From the NCBI RefSeq assembly GCF_002866825.1, contig NZ_PKUS01000008.1, forward strand, positions 186,001 through 250,000: a DNA stretch of 64,000 bases. Reading direction: 5' to 3'. The position numbers were made by a program, and so were the translations under genes. Below, in pieces: positions 56,115-64,000 of this stretch (within the stretch, counting starts at the first letter, position 1; every line of letters begins with the position of its first letter). The stretch is from Pseudohalioglobus lutimaris. GTDB lineage: Bacteria > Pseudomonadota > Gammaproteobacteria > Pseudomonadales > Halieaceae. The notes under the pieces were generated by a model. It saw nothing but the letters and a program-made list of their open reading frames with translations. It did no database searches and was not told where the DNA came from.

Positions 56115-56678
56115 TCAGCGCACTGCCACACCGGCCAGCCAGGGGTGGGCAAACATCACCGCGAGAAAGACAACCAGGCTGATAACCAGAATTTTCACCT
56201 CCTGGCCTATGCCGGGTATATCCGCTTTGACCCATGCTCCCTCCCGGCGATTGATCAGCACGATTTCCAGTAGCGCCCAGATACCCATGCCGCCGAACAG
56301 CACCAGTGAGCGGCCGTCGCCATTCATTAGCAGGTGAGCCCCCGCCCAGATCGCTACACCGGTCAGCTGTGGGTGGCGCAGGACCTGTTTGATGCGCGTG
56401 GGCATTCCCGAGGCGACAAACAGGATGAAGGCCACCAGCACCAGCAGCATACCCAGGTGGCGCGTCCACAGCGGCAGCGTGTACAGGTAGGTAGGCTGGT
56501 CGATGCTGCGCCAGCCGAAGACGATCATCAGGATGGCGCCGATCAGCAGCAGCGAAAACAGGCCCTTGTAGCCGTTTTCACCCAGTTTGCCCAGCAGTGA
56601 TTGCTTGAGGGGTTGTGCGATGGCGGGGATCAGGTGCACCAGTGACCACAACAGTATGCCTGTAATGAGTAATGCCAT
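56115..56678 (-). CDS. NnrU family membrane protein
   Basis: A 187-residue membrane protein with five or six helices and the NnrU motif GWRSIDQPTYLY followed by RHPQLTGVAIWAGAHLLMNGD. NnrU proteins were named from denitrification clusters but are common elsewhere, and are related to isoprenylcysteine methyltransferase-type membrane proteins; the function is unclear. ATG 56678 is the family start; the upstream extension was rejected. The 276-bp gap to the SulP gene shows no gene, only a weak TATAGT at 56932-56937. Confidence 0.86.
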   Translation of the reverse strand: MALLITGILLWSLVHLIPAIAQPLKQSLLGKLGENGYKGLFSLLLIGAILMIVFGWRSIDQPTYLYTLPLWTRHLGMLLVLVAFILFVASGMPTRIKQVLRHPQLTGVAIWAGAHLLMNGDGRSLVLFGGMGIWALLEIVLINRREGAWVKADIPGIGQEVKILVISLVVFLAVMFAHPWLAGVAVR

Positions 56679-56954
56679 CTTTGTTGTCCCTCGCTGCGCG
56701 TTTGAGAACAGTCTAGTCGCTAAACCTGCTTGCCACCAGGCAGAGGCGGTGCAAACAATCCGTAGCAATGTGCCGCGCTTACTGCAGCGGGCCAGGTTGT
56801 TATTTTTCACGCTGACCAGGCTGGTGGCGGCGCGCTGTATAGCCTAAAATGCGCCGCCTCCTCCGTCTGCGCATAACAACTCCTCCGCTGATTGGTTTTC
56901 TTCGTTGCCGCGAGCCGCAAGATTCGCGACGTATAGTTTTAGGTGTAGAACCCG

Positions 56955-58520
56955 ATGTTCGAGATTCATCCGAGTAAAGCCGCGTCCGTTAAAAATGATG
57001 TGTTATCGGGCCTCACCGTAGCCCTGGCCCTGGTGCCCGAAGCTGTGGCCTTCGCCTTTGTAGCGGGTGTTGAGCCTCTGGTGGGCCTCTACGCGGCGTT
57101 CATGGTGGGCCTTATTACCGCCTGTATCGGTGGTCGACCGGGCATGATTTCCGGTGCTACCGGCGCGTTGGCCGTGGTGATGGTGGCGCTGGTGGCCGAT
57201 CACGGGGTGGAATACCTGTTTGCAACCGTGGTGCTGATGGGCGTGCTGCAGGTCGCCGCCGGTGCCATGCGCCTGGGCAAGTTTATCCGCATGGTGCCCC
57301 ACCCGGTGATGCTGGGCTTTGTTAACGGCCTGGCGATTGTGATTTTTCTAGCCCAGTTGGGGCAGTTTGGTACCCCGGGCGAACCGGGTTGGTTGCACGG
57401 CACTTTCATGGAAGGGTCAATTGTCGACGTCGCATGGCTAGAGGGCCAGCAGTTGTACATGCTTTGCGGCCTGGTGATGCTCACCATGGCGATTATTCAC
57501 TTCCTGCCACGCCTGACCACGGCGATTCCCTCTTCACTGGCGGCCATCGTAGTGGTCAGCCTGTTGGTGGTCGGCATGAGCCTGGATACCAAGGTGGTAG
57601 GCGACGTGGCTTCTATCAAGGGCGGGCTGCCGCAGTTTCATATACCCGCCGTACCGCTGAACTGGGAAACGCTGGTTATCATCTTTCCGTACGCGATCGT
57701 CCTGGCCGCCATCGGCCTGATCGAGTCGCTGCTTACCCTGCGCCTGGTGGATGAGATCACCGAGACCCGCGGGCGTGGCAACAAAGAGTGTGTGGGCCAG
57801 GGCGTTGCGAATGTGGCGACCGGTTTTTTTGGCGGCATGGGCGGCTGTGCCATGATCGGGCAGAGCATGATCAACGTGAACTCGGGAGGCCGTGGTCGCT
57901 TGTCCGGTATCTCTGCCGCACTGTTCCTGCTCGCCTTTATCCTGGTGGCCTCGCCGCTGATTGAGCAGATACCGCTGGCAGCGCTGATCGGCGTGATGTT
58001 TATCGTGGTCATCGGTACGTTCGAGTGGTCCAGCTTCCGCGTGCTGCGTAAGGTGCCCAAGTCAGACGCAATGGTGCTGGTGCTGGTATCTGCGGTGACG
58101 GTGGCGACCGACCTGGCCATGGCCGTGATTGTGGGCGTTATTGTCTCGGCACTGGTGTTTGCCTGGGAACACGCCAAGCAGGTCCACGTCAAGGCGATGG
58201 AAGACCACAAAGGCTCCACCGTCTACGCGGTCAGCGGCCCGCTATTCTTTGGCTCGGTCACGTCCTTCCTGGAGCAGTTTGACCCGGCCGGTGCCAATGA
58301 TGACGTGGTGATAGACTTTGCCGAGTCACGGGTATGTGATCACTCCGGGCTGGAGGCGATCGATACGCTGGCGGAGCGCTACCTGAACGCCGGCAAGACG
58401 CTGCACCTGGTGCACCTGTCTGCCGAGTGCAAGCAACTGCTGCGCAAGGCCGGCAACCTGGTGGAAGTGAACGTGATTGAAGATCCCAAGTACTTTGTTG
58501 CCGAAGATGTCCTGGGTTGA
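56955..58520 (+). CDS. SulP family anion transporter with STAS domain
   Basis: A 521-residue inner-membrane permease with about 10-12 helices and a C-terminal STAS domain (about 420-505, with [21 protein letters not shown]). The [20 protein letters not shown] start is that of SulP proteins, which transport sulfate, bicarbonate or related anions, usually as symporters with Na+ or H+. The specific substrate is not determinable. A hairpin terminator follows. Confidence 0.92.
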   Translation: MFEIHPSKAASVKNDVLSGLTVALALVPEAVAFAFVAGVEPLVGLYAAFMVGLITACIGGRPGMISGATGALAVVMVALVADHGVEYLFATVVLMGVLQVAAGAMRLGKFIRMVPHPVMLGFVNGLAIVIFLAQLGQFGTPGEPGWLHGTFMEGSIVDVAWLEGQQLYMLCGLVMLTMAIIHFLPRLTTAIPSSLAAIVVVSLLVVGMSLDTKVVGDVASIKGGLPQFHIPAVPLNWETLVIIFPYAIVLAAIGLIESLLTLRLVDEITETRGRGNKECVGQGVANVATGFFGGMGGCAMIGQSMINVNSGGRGRLSGISAALFLLAFILVASPLIEQIPLAALIGVMFIVVIGTFEWSSFRVLRKVPKSDAMVLVLVSAVTVATDLAMAVIVGVIVSALVFAWEHAKQVHVKAMEDHKGSTVYAVSGPLFFGSVTSFLEQFDPAGANDDVVIDFAESRVCDHSGLEAIDTLAERYLNAGKTLHLVHLSAECKQLLRKAGNLVEVNVIEDPKYFVAEDVLG

Positions 58521-58526
58521 TAAAGC

Positions 58527-58540
58527 GGGGGCGTGCCCCC
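58527..58540. terminator. Bidirectional terminator SulP / NTF2-like
   Basis: GGGGG-CGTG-CCCCC, followed by TTGTT on the + strand and by GCTTTAT on the minus strand. It lies between the stops of two convergent genes and can serve both. Confidence 0.7.
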
Positions 58541-58548
58541 TTGTTCAA

Positions 58549-59133
58549 TCAGGCTTGCGGTTCAGCGCCGTGCACGCCAAGGTAATGTGAACTGGGGCTG
58601 GGTTCTTCTTCCAGCGCCTCGTTGAACTCATACAGGCGCTCGTAGCGGGTATCCCGGATCAACCACCTGCCATCTTCCTTCACGTAGCGATCCCAATACA
58701 GCACCGTGCCGGTGGTGTAGTACTTGTGATTGATTACCCAGAATTTGTCCTCCAGGTACCAGATGCCGGTGGCTTCACTTTCTGACAGTATCTGGATTTC
58801 AGGATGGTGGCCGTGATGCTGGCCGATGGTCTGCTTGGTAAAAGACTGGGCCATGCCCGCCACATATTCCGCTTTGCCATTGTACTTCAGGTGGTAGTTG
58901 CCGCCCTTGAAATCCACTTCCACATCGCTGTGGAACAGGGTGGCCAGTTCTTCCAGATTAGCGGTGTCTATGCAACGAAAGTAAGCGTGTTTGAGCTGCT
59001 TGATCGCCTCAATGTCCATCAGCATCTGGATGTTCTTGCGCAGCTCATCGATACCGCCCGCGCTGGCCTCCAGGGGAAGCCCATCGGTGATGCCCATGGT
59101 CTGCTTGTTCAATTTTTGTCGTTGCTCGCTCAT
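58549..59133 (-). CDS. NTF2-like / SnoaL-like protein
   Basis: A 194-residue protein with a cone-shaped NTF2-like fold (about 45-175). Recognisable parts are DIEAIKQLKHAYFRCIDT, DVEVDFKGG and DRYVKEDGRWLIRDTRYERL, as in SnoaL/limonene-epoxide-hydrolase-like and scytalone-dehydratase-like proteins of hydrophobic-compound catabolism. No catalytic residue set can be assigned. The start at 59133 follows GGAGAAGG; an ATG 12 codons earlier is less likely. Confidence 0.83.
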   Translation of the reverse strand: MSEQRQKLNKQTMGITDGLPLEASAGGIDELRKNIQMLMDIEAIKQLKHAYFRCIDTANLEELATLFHSDVEVDFKGGNYHLKYNGKAEYVAGMAQSFTKQTIGQHHGHHPEIQILSESEATGIWYLEDKFWVINHKYYTTGTVLYWDRYVKEDGRWLIRDTRYERLYEFNEALEEEPSPSSHYLGVHGAEPQA

Positions 59134-59369
59134 AGCCTTCTCCAAAGGGTAGGAGCTTAGTATAGCCAACCCACGCTCGAAAGCTGCTGACGTATCAGGT
59201 CAGATTGTTTGATGTGTAAGGTCGGGGTAGCGCAGCTAATGCCTTGATCGGGGTCAACAGTGGGTGCTTATTCATTTTGTTATGGCCTCATGAGCGACTA
59301 AGATAATATGCTTTAAGTGCAGTGCATCGGAGTTGAAAATCAGTAGCTTTGTCGTCAATAGGGTCTGTT

Positions 59370-60803
59370 TTGCGAATTAACGAGCAACCCATAAAGAGCA
59401 TTTCCCGCGGTTTTCTGTTGTCGTGCCTTGCAGCCTGTTCACTGTCGGTCTCCGCCACCAATCCGGTCACTGAGATCGCCACAGGGGATATACCCAAAGG
59501 CACGCTGGGGCTGGGACTTGGCTGGCGTTTTGGCAACAGCCCCTATCGTGGCATAGACGATATTTCTTCCAAGGAAACTGAGCAGGACTCGGACGTGCTG
59601 CCGTTCTATTTCTACGAGGGTAAGTACCTCTTTTCCCATGGCAGTACCGCAGGCGTGCACCTGTATGATTCCGGGGGCTTCAGTCTTGATGCGCTGATTG
59701 CCTATCGTTTCGACCGCCTGGAGCCCGAGCGCGATGACTTTTTTACCGGGGTGGATGAGCGTGAGCAGAGCCTGGACGGCGGCCTTCGGGGCAGTGTGAT
59801 GGGGGACTGGGGCAAGGTCTCACTGACCTGGTTGACCGATACCCTGGATCGCCATAACGGTCAGGAGATAGACCTGACCTACCGTTTCACCTGGGTGGGC
59901 GAAAAGTGGACTATCTCGCCTTTTGCCAGCTATGTGCACTGGGACGAGTCGCTCACCGATTATTACTACGGTGTTGCGGGGAGTGAAGCCCGGGAGGACC
60001 TGCCGGCCTATCGACCGGGCTCGTCCACAACCTGGCGCGCCGGCGTCAACACCAGCTACCGTATGTCCAAGCGTCTGCGCCTGTTTGCCAATATCTCTGT
60101 AGACCGTCTGGACGACGTGGTCGCCGGATCGCCATTGGTAGATGAGGATTGGTTGCCGGCGACCATGGTCGGCCTGGCCTACGCGTTCGGTAATGTTCTG
60201 GATGAAGGCCAGTCGGGACGCCGCGATGCGCAGCGGTCAGGGGAATGGAGTTGGCGCGTCAATTACGGCTATACCGCTGAGGAGACCTTTCATAAGGTAC
60301 ATCGCGGTAGTATCGAGCGCAGTGACGATGTCCACACTTACCTGGCGGGACTTACCCTGAGCAAGTTGGCGCTTGATGGCAAGCGGCTGGATATATGGGG
60401 CAGGGTCTCGGTTAATCGCAGGCTGGAAAATGACCTGCAGGACGACTTCTGGGAGATCAACCCCTACATCATGCTGATGGGTACAGGCTACTCACCGTGG
60501 AGTAATCGCGAGTTGTTCCGTTACGGTTTCGGTTATGGATTTTCATACGCCGACAGTGTGCCGATGGTGGAGCGGCGCAAGCAGGAAAAACGCGACCGTG
60601 ACACTTCTCATTTCCTCAACTACCTGGAGGCAACGGTGGATTTTCCCCTGCGTAATCTGTTCGGTGATCGCGGTTGGTGGAAGCACTGTTACAGTGGCGT
60701 CACCCTGGTGCATCGTTCCGGCATCTTTGGCAGGGTCGATATTCTCGGTAATGTTTCTGGCGGATCGGACGTGGTCACCGGGCACCTGGAGTGCAAGCGA
60801 TGA
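59370..60803 (+). CDS. MipA/OmpV-like outer-membrane protein
   Basis: A barrel-type outer-membrane protein of about 477 residues, with a signal peptide (ISRGFLLSCLAACSLSVSA). The N-terminal half (about 30-270) resembles MipA/OmpV, with GTLGLGLGWRFGNSPYRG. The C-terminal half (about 280-477) is a second beta-rich region with GYGFSYADSVPMVERR and ends in HLECKR instead of a terminal aromatic residue. MipA proteins are usually 250-280 residues, so this is nearly double length. No ATG fits; TTG 59370 (AGGG upstream) is proposed, with TTG 59349 as the alternative. Its TGA overlaps the SYLF start (ATGA). The 236-bp gap before it shows nothing clear. Confidence 0.75.
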   Translation: MRINEQPIKSISRGFLLSCLAACSLSVSATNPVTEIATGDIPKGTLGLGLGWRFGNSPYRGIDDISSKETEQDSDVLPFYFYEGKYLFSHGSTAGVHLYDSGGFSLDALIAYRFDRLEPERDDFFTGVDEREQSLDGGLRGSVMGDWGKVSLTWLTDTLDRHNGQEIDLTYRFTWVGEKWTISPFASYVHWDESLTDYYYGVAGSEAREDLPAYRPGSSTTWRAGVNTSYRMSKRLRLFANISVDRLDDVVAGSPLVDEDWLPATMVGLAYAFGNVLDEGQSGRRDAQRSGEWSWRVNYGYTAEETFHKVHRGSIERSDDVHTYLAGLTLSKLALDGKRLDIWGRVSVNRRLENDLQDDFWEINPYIMLMGTGYSPWSNRELFRYGFGYGFSYADSVPMVERRKQEKRDRDTSHFLNYLEATVDFPLRNLFGDRGWWKHCYSGVTLVHRSGIFGRVDILGNVSGGSDVVTGHLECKR

Positions 60804-61342
60804 ATCGCTGGAAAACCAGTCTTATTATCCTGATGCTGTCTCTTACCAGTGCCTGTGTCATGCAGCCGGTGGTCTATGACGAGGCGCGTGCGCAGGCGTT
60901 AGAATCCGCGCTGGCATCGTTTCGCGCCCGCGAGGAACTGACGCGGTTTTTTGATCAGGCGGTGGCCTATGCCGTGTTCCCCGCCAACTGGCGTGCGGGC
61001 ACCGGTTTTGGCGGTGCTTTCGGTACCGGTTGGCTGCTGGAAGGCGGCGAAGTAACCGGTCGCGCGTTGATGGTGGAAGCATTCGTGGGCGCGAACCTGG
61101 GCATACAGGGCGATCGCAAGATTTTATTCTTTCGCAGCGAGGCCGCTCTGGACCAGTTCAAGCGGGGCCGCTTTGAGTTCACCGGCCAGGCCAATGCCAG
61201 CGTGGCCAACGTGGGCAAGGCAATCACGCCCGGGTACAACCCGGACGTCGCCATGTTTGTGGAGGTGCGCGGTGGGCTGATGGTGGAAGCCAGTGTGGGC
61301 ACCCAGCGCTATGACTACTTTCCGCTCCAGGAGTCAGAATAG
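60800..61342 (+). CDS. SYLF (YSC84-like) domain lipoprotein
   Basis: A 180-residue lipoprotein (LTSAC, lipidated Cys19) with a SYLF lipid-binding domain (about 45-175): FFDQAVAYAVFP, GGAFGTGWLLEGG, and the terminal AMFVEVRGGLMVEASVG. It is coupled to the MipA/OmpV-like gene by ATGA. A periplasmic or outer-membrane role next to the barrel is inferred. Its TAG is part of the palindrome TAGCGCGCTA (61340-61349), which also contains the stop of the convergent reductase gene. Confidence 0.82.
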   Translation: MNRWKTSLIILMLSLTSACVMQPVVYDEARAQALESALASFRAREELTRFFDQAVAYAVFPANWRAGTGFGGAFGTGWLLEGGEVTGRALMVEAFVGANLGIQGDRKILFFRSEAALDQFKRGRFEFTGQANASVANVGKAITPGYNPDVAMFVEVRGGLMVEASVGTQRYDYFPLQESE

Positions 61343-61346
61343 CGCG

Positions 61347-62120
61347 CTAGAACTCGACAAAAGCCCGCTCGATAACGTACTCCCCAATGTGCCCGTTGCG
61401 TGACTCGCTGAACCCGCGTTCGTTGAGCAGGTCGCAGATCTCGGTGAGCATGCTGGGGCTGCCGCAGATCATGAATCGATCCTGCTCAGGGTTGACCGGC
61501 GGCAGGCCGATATCGTTTTCCAGTTTACCGGTGCGTATCAGGTCGGTGAGCCGGCCATTGTTAACGTATTCCTCGCGGGTCACTGTGGGGTAATAGATCA
61601 GCTTCTCGCGCACGTCTGTGCCCAGGTACTCATGCCTGGGCAGGTGCTCGGTAATCAGCTCCTGGTAGGCCAGTTCTTCCACTTCCCGACAGCCATGGGT
61701 GAGTATAACCTTGTCATAGGCCTCATAGATTTCCGGATCGCGGATGATGCTGAGGAACGGCGCCAGGCCGGTACCGGTGGCGATCAGGTAAAGGTTCTTG
61801 CCCGGCAGCAGGTTGTCCTGCAGCAGGGTGCCAGTGGACTTGGAATTGACCAGTAGTTCATCGCCGGGCCGGATATTTTGCAGGCGCGAGGTCAGCGGAC
61901 CGTCCGGCACTTTAATGCTGAAAAACTCAAGTTCATCTTCATAGTTGGCACTGGCCAGGCTGTAGGCGCGCATCAGCGGCTTGCCCTTGTGCTCAATGCC
62001 GATCATGGTGAAGTGGCCATTCTTGAAACGGAAGCCGCGGTCGCGCGTGGTCTTGAAGCTGAACAAACGGTCCGTCCAGTGGTGTACCTCGGTAACCTGT
62101 TCTTTCAATAGTGTCGCCAT
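61347..62120 (-). CDS. fpr: Ferredoxin--NADP reductase
   Basis: A 257-residue FAD enzyme that exchanges electrons between NADPH and ferredoxin or flavodoxin. FAD motif RAYSLAS is at 51-57, NADP motif ATGTGLAPF at 114-122, and the C-terminal EYVIERAFVEF is that of the bacterial short FPR subclass. The start at 62120 gives the family N-terminus. It is divergent from a LysR gene in the arrangement of fpr/finR in pseudomonads, where FinR activates fpr under oxidative stress. It could feed electrons to the Rieske oxygenase of this window. Confidence 0.9.
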   Translation of the reverse strand: MATLLKEQVTEVHHWTDRLFSFKTTRDRGFRFKNGHFTMIGIEHKGKPLMRAYSLASANYEDELEFFSIKVPDGPLTSRLQNIRPGDELLVNSKSTGTLLQDNLLPGKNLYLIATGTGLAPFLSIIRDPEIYEAYDKVILTHGCREVEELAYQELITEHLPRHEYLGTDVREKLIYYPTVTREEYVNNGRLTDLIRTGKLENDIGLPPVNPEQDRFMICGSPSMLTEICDLLNERGFSESRNGHIGEYVIERAFVEF

Positions 62121-62172
62121 TGTGGCCTCGTTTTCTGCCGATTGGTTGGGATGCAGATAGTAGGCAGTCGTT

Positions 62173-62209
62173 ATATATCTGTAAAATGGATAAATTCGAT
62201 TTTCTATAT
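62173..62209. promoter_or_regulatory. AT-rich symmetrical region, fpr / LysR gap
   Basis: ATATAT (62173), AAAAT (62183-62187), ATTTT (62199-62203) and TATAT (62205-62209) are arranged symmetrically around about 62192 in the 115-bp divergent gap. It is a likely LysR binding region with overlapping promoters. Confidence 0.4.
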
Positions 62210-62235
62210 CGGTTAAGTGGATATAAGATGAAGAG

Positions 62236-63123
62236 ATGAAATACACCCTTCGCCAGCTCGAAGTATTCCTCGCCACCGCCCGGCATGAAAACGTCAGTCG
62301 TGCTGCTGATGAGCTGGCCATGTCGCAATCCGCTGCCAGCGGTTCACTGAAAGAACTGGAACAGCAGTTCGCAGTGCAGCTGTTCGACCGTGTTGGCAAG
62401 CGGCTGCAGCTCAGTGAGTTGGGCAGGCAACTGCGCGCGCAGGCCGAGAGTTTGTTGCAGCAGGCGCAGGAATTTGAGCAGGCCCTCTCCGGCGGTCAGA
62501 CCGTGGGTTCCCTGCGTATCGGGGCCACACTCACCATTGGCAATTACATGGCCGTGGCGCTTATCGCGGCGTTTCGTCAGCAGTTTCCGACGGCGGAGGT
62601 CACCCTGGAAGTGGCCAACACCGCTACCATTGCCCGCAGGGTTGCGGATTTTGAACTGGACCTGGGAATGATTGAGGGTGAGATTAACAGCCCGCAGTTG
62701 GAAACCATTCATTGGCGCGACGATACGCTGCAGGTTTTCGCGGCACCTTCCCACCCGTTGGCTGGTAAGCGCAGGGTCAGCGATGCGCAGTTGAAAGCGC
62801 AACAGTGGATTGTGCGTGAGCCCGGTTCGGGGACCCGGCAAACCTTTGACCGCGCCATGCACGGACTACTAAGTGACCTGGATATCGTCATGGAGTTGCA
62901 GCACACCGAGGCGATCAAGCGCGCTGTGGAAGCGGGTCTGGGCGTGGGTTGTCTGTCCAGCATCAGTCTGGTGGACGCCTTTGCCCGTGGCTCACTGGTG
63001 CCGATTCACGTACCGCAGCGCGACTTCAGCCGTCAGCTCAACCTTATCGCCCGCCGCGACCGCTACAACAGTGCGGCCACGCGTCACTGGTTGGCATTGT
63101 GCGCCAGTAACAGCGGAAAGTAG
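62236..63123 (+). CDS. LysR family regulator, FinR-like
   Basis: A 295-residue LysR regulator with a typical helix-turn-helix (1-60: AADELAMSQSAASGSLKEL) and effector domain (90-290). It is divergent from fpr, as is finR in Pseudomonas putida, so activation of fpr in response to redox stress is the likely role. The relation to FinR is inferred from position as well as general similarity. Confidence 0.87.
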   Translation: MKYTLRQLEVFLATARHENVSRAADELAMSQSAASGSLKELEQQFAVQLFDRVGKRLQLSELGRQLRAQAESLLQQAQEFEQALSGGQTVGSLRIGATLTIGNYMAVALIAAFRQQFPTAEVTLEVANTATIARRVADFELDLGMIEGEINSPQLETIHWRDDTLQVFAAPSHPLAGKRRVSDAQLKAQQWIVREPGSGTRQTFDRAMHGLLSDLDIVMELQHTEAIKRAVEAGLGVGCLSSISLVDAFARGSLVPIHVPQRDFSRQLNLIARRDRYNSAATRHWLALCASNSGK

Positions 63124-63173
63124 CCAGAGGATTGTGCATCACTGCTGGCTGACAATGCCTGACGGATCAACCC

Positions 63174-64000
63174 TTACGCGATAGTTACCGGAATCGCATC
63201 CGCAGCGGGGTCTCGAAAGACACGATGGCTGCGGTGGGCCAGTACCGCCAGTATCGCCGCAGCCAACAGCAGGCCGCCGTTAAGCCAAAACAGGTAGTGG
63301 CCAAATTGTGTGGGGGGATAGTTCAGCAGGTGCGCGATCGCCAGCAGAGCGAGGCAGGCGCCACAAGTCGCCTGTAAGAGCGCTCTACAAGCTGGCAAAT
63401 TGCGCTGGCGGCCCGCGACCAAAGCGCTGGTCACCACGACGCTGAGGAAAATGGCGAGAGGGGAAAGCGCGGTGAATACAGCGCCGGCTGCCGAGAGCAC
63501 CAGGGCCAATGGCGTGCCCCAGACCAGTCCACACCAGGTCCTGTCCAGCCAGTCGTTACGCGCGCGTTTTGTTAGCCAGATATTGATGCCGGAAACGGAA
63601 ACCACGGTCAGCGCCAGCCCCAGTATAAACCAGAGAATGCGCGTGGCCTGTCCGCCGAAGTAGCCGAAGTGAACACGGTAAAGTGAATACAGGAACTGGC
63701 GTGCGCCTGGTCCGCTGGTTAATTGCTGGCTGCCGAGATAGCTGCCGTCCGCATTGAAGCGATAAATTTCCGAATAGGCGAGGCGGCCCGGAACCGTGGC
63801 CGCAATTTCCATGAACTGTGCCGGGGTGTCCAGTTGGTGCGCTACCAGATAGATTGGTGATACGTCTGGATGTCGCGCTTTCAATTCGCTCATGGCGCGT
63901 GCGGTGTCGAGTTTTTGCGCGGGGGCTTCAAGCACAGGGTCGGCGCCATATACCGCGTCAAACAATGCGTTGGTGTCGCTTTCATACCAGGCAGTAGCCG
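63174..64000 (-). CDS. PepSY-associated TM protein, 5' part outside
   Basis: The C-terminal part (about 275 residues) of a PepSY-domain membrane protein; the frame stays open to the window edge, with WYESDTNALFDAVYGADP as its first visible segment. A PepSY-like region is followed by a TM helix (ILWFILGLALTVVSVSGINIWL) and three or four more helices at the C-terminus. Such proteins are linked to siderophore or iron-reductase function or peptidase inhibition. The 50-bp gap to the LysR gene has no clear terminator. Confidence 0.85.
   Translation of the reverse strand, partial: ATAWYESDTNALFDAVYGADPVLEAPAQKLDTARAMSELKARHPDVSPIYLVAHQLDTPAQFMEIAATVPGRLAYSEIYRFNADGSYLGSQQLTSGPGARQFLYSLYRVHFGYFGGQATRILWFILGLALTVVSVSGINIWLTKRARNDWLDRTWCGLVWGTPLALVLSAAGAVFTALSPLAIFLSVVVTSALVAGRQRNLPACRALLQATCGACLALLAIAHLLNYPPTQFGHYLFWLNGGLLLAAAILAVLAHRSHRVFRDPAADAIPVTIA

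Overview
This 64 kb window is chromosomal DNA of about 60% G+C (estimated by eye), densely packed with genes and without tRNA, rRNA, insertion sequences, phage genes or CRISPR arrays. Gene content suggests an aerobic, heterotrophic marine gammaproteobacterium, most plausibly of the OM60/NOR5 (Halieaceae) type. The signs are an Entner-Doudoroff operon, BepA-like and OMPLA-like envelope proteins, a FinR/Fpr-type redox pair, and many oxygenases, SDRs and acyl-CoA ligases of the kind used to degrade lipids, steroids or terpenoids. The lineage is an inference from gene families only.

Left part (1-15 kb): a DUF3604 lipoprotein gene broken by a 1-base frameshift in a C7 run and coupled to an MBL-fold hydrolase; a minus-strand run ilvE > quinone oxidoreductase > SDR > MltF-like lytic transglycosylase; then a TetR regulator divergent from a catabolic cluster (amidohydrolase, Rieske oxygenase, SDR, acetoacetate-decarboxylase-like enzyme, MFS transporter). 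The cluster is interrupted by a REP/MITE-like repeat and followed by a convergent cytochrome c.

Middle (15-40 kb): a sugar-isomerase-like TIM barrel; the secreted pair DUF1800 + DUF1501; an iron-type alcohol dehydrogenase convergent with zwf-pgl-edd; an AraC regulator divergent from a Baeyer-Villiger-type monooxygenase; a second MBL hydrolase and an acyl-CoA ligase divergent from a luciferase-like oxidoreductase across a perfect 8-13-8 inverted repeat; a gamma-glutamyltransferase-like lipoprotein; an SDR with an inositol-monophosphatase-like enzyme; and an Opp/Dpp-type peptide importer whose two ATPases are fused in one protein.

Right part (40-64 kb): two SYLF-domain genes, each next to an outer-membrane beta-barrel gene; an Lrp regulator divergent from a cysteine-desulfurase-like enzyme; a lipoprotein HlyD/ABC-2 exporter; a citrate-synthase-family enzyme divergent from a LysR regulator; a co-oriented envelope and lipid group (GlpD-like, AsmA, OMPLA, BepA-like protease); a SulP transporter; an Fpr/FinR-like divergent pair; and a PepSY membrane protein cut by the window end.

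The genome is compact. Many genes overlap start-to-stop (ATGA or GTGA), and six convergent gene pairs meet with 4 bp or less between stop codons. There is no stretch above 300 bp without a gene. The strongest candidates for undescribed biology are the Rieske/amidohydrolase/decarboxylase cluster at 9-14.5 kb, the BVMO/ligase/LLM region at 24-31 kb with its operator-like repeat, the SYLF plus barrel pairs, and the glpD-asmA-pldA-bepA group.
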